From contig NZ_CP132976.1 in assembly GCF_030864005.1 (NCBI RefSeq), positions 5,890,001 through 5,954,000 of the forward strand: DNA of 64,000 nucleotides, read 5' to 3'. The DNA is from Achromobacter seleniivolatilans. GTDB lineage: Bacteria > Pseudomonadota > Gammaproteobacteria > Burkholderiales > Burkholderiaceae_B. Both the position numbers and the translations under genes were made by a program. The notes under the pieces are model-generated. The model had not been told where the DNA came from, did not search any database, and worked only from the letters and a program-made list of their open reading frames with translations. Positions 62,046 to 64,000 of this stretch are shown here, piece by piece; the stretch's first letter is position 1; each line of letters opens with the position of its first letter.

Positions 62046-62843
62046 ATGTCCATCCTTCAAATGGAGTCCGACGTGGCCCAGTTCGTGTCGTCAAGCAATG
62101 CCGGGCCTCGTAAGCGGGATAAACCGAGGTATCACCAGCGTGGAATGGCATTGATCGTTGTGCTTTGGTTGTTGGTGGCGCTGAGTCTTGTCGCTACGCG
62201 TCTGGTGGCGACGCAACGTGCTGTCGTTCGGCAAACCTACGTTGAGTTGCAGCGTAGTCAAGCGTTGATTGCTGCCGAGGGGGGCATCGCGTTTGCAGTG
62301 CACCAGTTGCTGTTAGCTCCGGAGCGATTCGGCGCTAATGTCCAGCGGCACTCGACCGTTATTGGCGATGTCAAATTGGCGATGGTGATACGTAGCGAGC
62401 GCGGAAAACTCGATCTTAATACCGGGAGTCTGGATTACTTTGCCCGCTTTTTTCGAATGATGGGCGCGAGCGCTGATGAAGCGAACAAGTTGAGTCAGCA
62501 GATGCGCGAGGGGCGAGAGCGAGGAATCCCTTTGCAGCACCTTGAGGACGTACTCGCCCGCACATCCATGGATGCCCTTTTTTATCAACGCATTCTGCCG
62601 TACATCACAATATGGGGAGGAGGGAGTGTGCCCGACGCGGCATATGCGGACACAGTGCTTGTGCAGGCGCTTGATCTGCCGAAGCCGCACACGTCGGGAG
62701 ACAATCCTGGCTCGGTTGTGGCTGTTGAGATCGTGGCAACACTCGCCAACGGTTTCAGCGCTGGGCTACTGGCGACAGTCTTGATAATCCCCGTGGAAAG
62801 CGAGGCTGGTGTCTTTCGTGTCTTGCGTTGGCAGGAGAATTAA
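62046..62843 (+). CDS. Type II secretion system minor pseudopilin GspK-like protein
   Basis: About 265 aa. A prepilin-type leader ends in YHQRGMALIVVLWLLVALSL, where cleavage by prepilin peptidase after Gly leaves a hydrophobic N-terminal helix. The GspK-type domain follows (KLDLNTGSLDYFARFFRMMG, RGIPLQHLEDVLA, with the DLNT-like motif). The leader is about 35 residues, long for the family; starts at 62037 (TTG) or 62061 (ATG) are also open. GspK caps the pseudopilus. It is followed by gspE 95 bp downstream. Confidence 0.78.
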   Translation: MSILQMESDVAQFVSSSNAGPRKRDKPRYHQRGMALIVVLWLLVALSLVATRLVATQRAVVRQTYVELQRSQALIAAEGGIAFAVHQLLLAPERFGANVQRHSTVIGDVKLAMVIRSERGKLDLNTGSLDYFARFFRMMGASADEANKLSQQMREGRERGIPLQHLEDVLARTSMDALFYQRILPYITIWGGGSVPDAAYADTVLVQALDLPKPHTSGDNPGSVVAVEIVATLANGFSAGLLATVLIIPVESEAGVFRVLRWQEN

Positions 62844-62938
62844 ACGAGGTCAAAAGTATCCAAACGTATTAATATTTGTTATCATTTGCCCCTTTGTTTC
62901 TATTTGCGTTCTGTGGAACGCTCCTTGAAGCTGGCGTC

Positions 62939-64000
62939 ATGGACATCTCTGACACTCTTGTGGAGCATCTGCTCGAGAGTGGCAGCCTTACACGAGATGC
63001 CCTCTCGCAGATTGCGACCTTACGCGCTGAACAACCGCAGCACAGCGTATCTGATTGGCTGGTGCGTTTGGGCCTGGTTTCCGAAAGCCACCTGGCACTT
63101 TCTTGGGCGGCAGCGCTTGGCTGGCAGCGCTTTGACTTCACTAGTTTTTCCCCGCCAGAAACCCCTTTGCCGCCGCTCCCTCTGCGGTTTCTAAACCATC
63201 ACTGCATTGTTCCAGTAGGGACATCGTTGGATGGCCGCCTGCAGGTCGTAGTGGCTCGTCCGGAAGCGGGCTACCCTTTGCAGGCGGTGGAATATGCCAC
63301 CGGTCGGAAACTTGTTTCGTTAATCGGCACCCGCAGTGAGGTGGAGCGAGCGATCGAGACCCTTTACGGTCAAGGCCGTTCGGCGATGGGCGCGCTGGTG
63401 GAGCAGTTCGAAAGCCTCGACGGGCCGGAGAGTGTCGATCACTTGAAAGACCTTGCGTCCGAGGCGCCGGTCATTCGGCTGGTCAATCTGATCCTGCAGC
63501 GCGCTATGGAGTTGCGGGCGTCAGATGTCCATATCGAGCCATTCGAGAACCGGCTCAATGTCCGTTACCGAGTCGACGGACTTTTGCGAGAGGCAGAGTC
63601 GCCACCGGTTCGCTCTGCGGCGGCGGTGGTCTCTCGGATCAAAATCATGGCAAGGCTAGATATTGCCGAACGCCGTCTTCCTCAGGATGGGCGCATTGCG
63701 TTGCGCCTGGTCGGCCGCCAGGTCGATTTGCGGGTTTCAACATTGCCGACGAGTTTTGGTGAGTCAGTGGTACTTCGGATTCTCGATCGCGAAAGCGTAA
63801 ACCTGGACTTCGTGCAGCTGGGGTTTTCAGGAGCCTACCTGGAAAGACTACTGTCCGCACTCGAACAGCCAGATGGAATTTTTCTTGTGACCGGCCCGAC
63901 GGGTTCGGGAAAAACCACCACACTCTACACAGCGTTGGCCAGGCTCAATATTCCCCAGCGCAAGATCATTACGGTGGAGGATCCGGTCGAATACCAGCTC
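62939..64000 (+). CDS. gspE: Type II secretion ATPase GspE, 3' truncated by window edge
   Basis: About 354 residues are visible. N-terminal N1E-type domain (about 1-135), then the N2 region APVIRLVNLILQRAMELRASDVHIEPFE, RLPQDGRIALRL, TLPTSFGESVVLRILDR, Walker A GPTGSGKTTT (about 320-329) and the start of the Asp box (IITVEDPVEYQL) where the window ends. Cytoplasmic hexameric motor of type II secretion. The start MDISDTLVEHLLESG is at 62939 with a weak GAAG upstream. Confidence 0.93.
   Translation, partial: MDISDTLVEHLLESGSLTRDALSQIATLRAEQPQHSVSDWLVRLGLVSESHLALSWAAALGWQRFDFTSFSPPETPLPPLPLRFLNHHCIVPVGTSLDGRLQVVVARPEAGYPLQAVEYATGRKLVSLIGTRSEVERAIETLYGQGRSAMGALVEQFESLDGPESVDHLKDLASEAPVIRLVNLILQRAMELRASDVHIEPFENRLNVRYRVDGLLREAESPPVRSAAAVVSRIKIMARLDIAERRLPQDGRIALRLVGRQVDLRVSTLPTSFGESVVLRILDRESVNLDFVQLGFSGAYLERLLSALEQPDGIFLVTGPTGSGKTTTLYTALARLNIPQRKIITVEDPVEYQL

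Overview
The window looks like chromosomal DNA of a GC-rich betaproteobacterium of the Alcaligenaceae (Achromobacter or Bordetella type). This is inferred from gene content: TRAP and Liv transporters, an ESPR-type autotransporter, a 3-hydroxyanthranilate meta-cleavage cluster and a CIRCE-controlled groESL operon. No rRNA, tRNA or CRISPR array was seen.

1-9054 (+) is a sugar-acid catabolic operon. It holds a tripartite TRAP transporter (substrate-binding gene cut by the window edge), an SDR dehydrogenase, an FAH-family hydrolase, an altronate/galactarate dehydratase (UxaA family), a mannonate/tagaturonate-type reductase and an Ldh-family dehydrogenase. 9051-18423 (-) is an aromatic-acid region: aminomuconate-semialdehyde dehydrogenase, RidA-type deaminase, LysR regulator, 3-hydroxyanthranilate dioxygenase, ACMS decarboxylase and a complete Liv-type ABC importer. 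A divergent MarR regulator sits at its head. Palindromes that look like operators lie at both likely promoters. 19412-24820 is a 1.8-kaa autotransporter starting at TTG. A YihY membrane protein, groEL, groES, a sigma-70 promoter and a perfect CIRCE element follow.

28233-53796 (about 25.6 kb) is the main find: a Tn7-like transposon. Its two termini share the 7-bp sequence TGTCGAA/TTCGACA, each followed by similar TnsB-type repeats. The core is tnsA-tnsB-tnsC-tniQ-tniQ. The cargo is a defence island: integron-cassette-like DNA with an aadA-type attC, an AbiC-like abortive-infection gene, a three-gene helicase system resembling type II Druantia (DruF, DruG, DruE-like) with its C5 methyltransferase (DruM-like) and a Vsr nuclease, and an HNH protein. 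Remnants of IS3 and IS21 and an intact IS30-family copy lie between cargo and right end. The left terminus is 39 bp upstream of the groESL -35 box, so the promoter is intact. A third terminus of the same type sits 38 bp beyond the right end, suggesting a second, decayed element in tandem.

53881-64000 contains decayed DNA, an SH3-domain protein, a DUF4279-like immunity candidate coupled to a secreted YD-repeat protein, a second secreted YD-repeat protein, and divergently the start of a type II secretion locus (GspK-like, then GspE running off the window).

All assignments come from reading translations, motifs and gene order; no database search was run.
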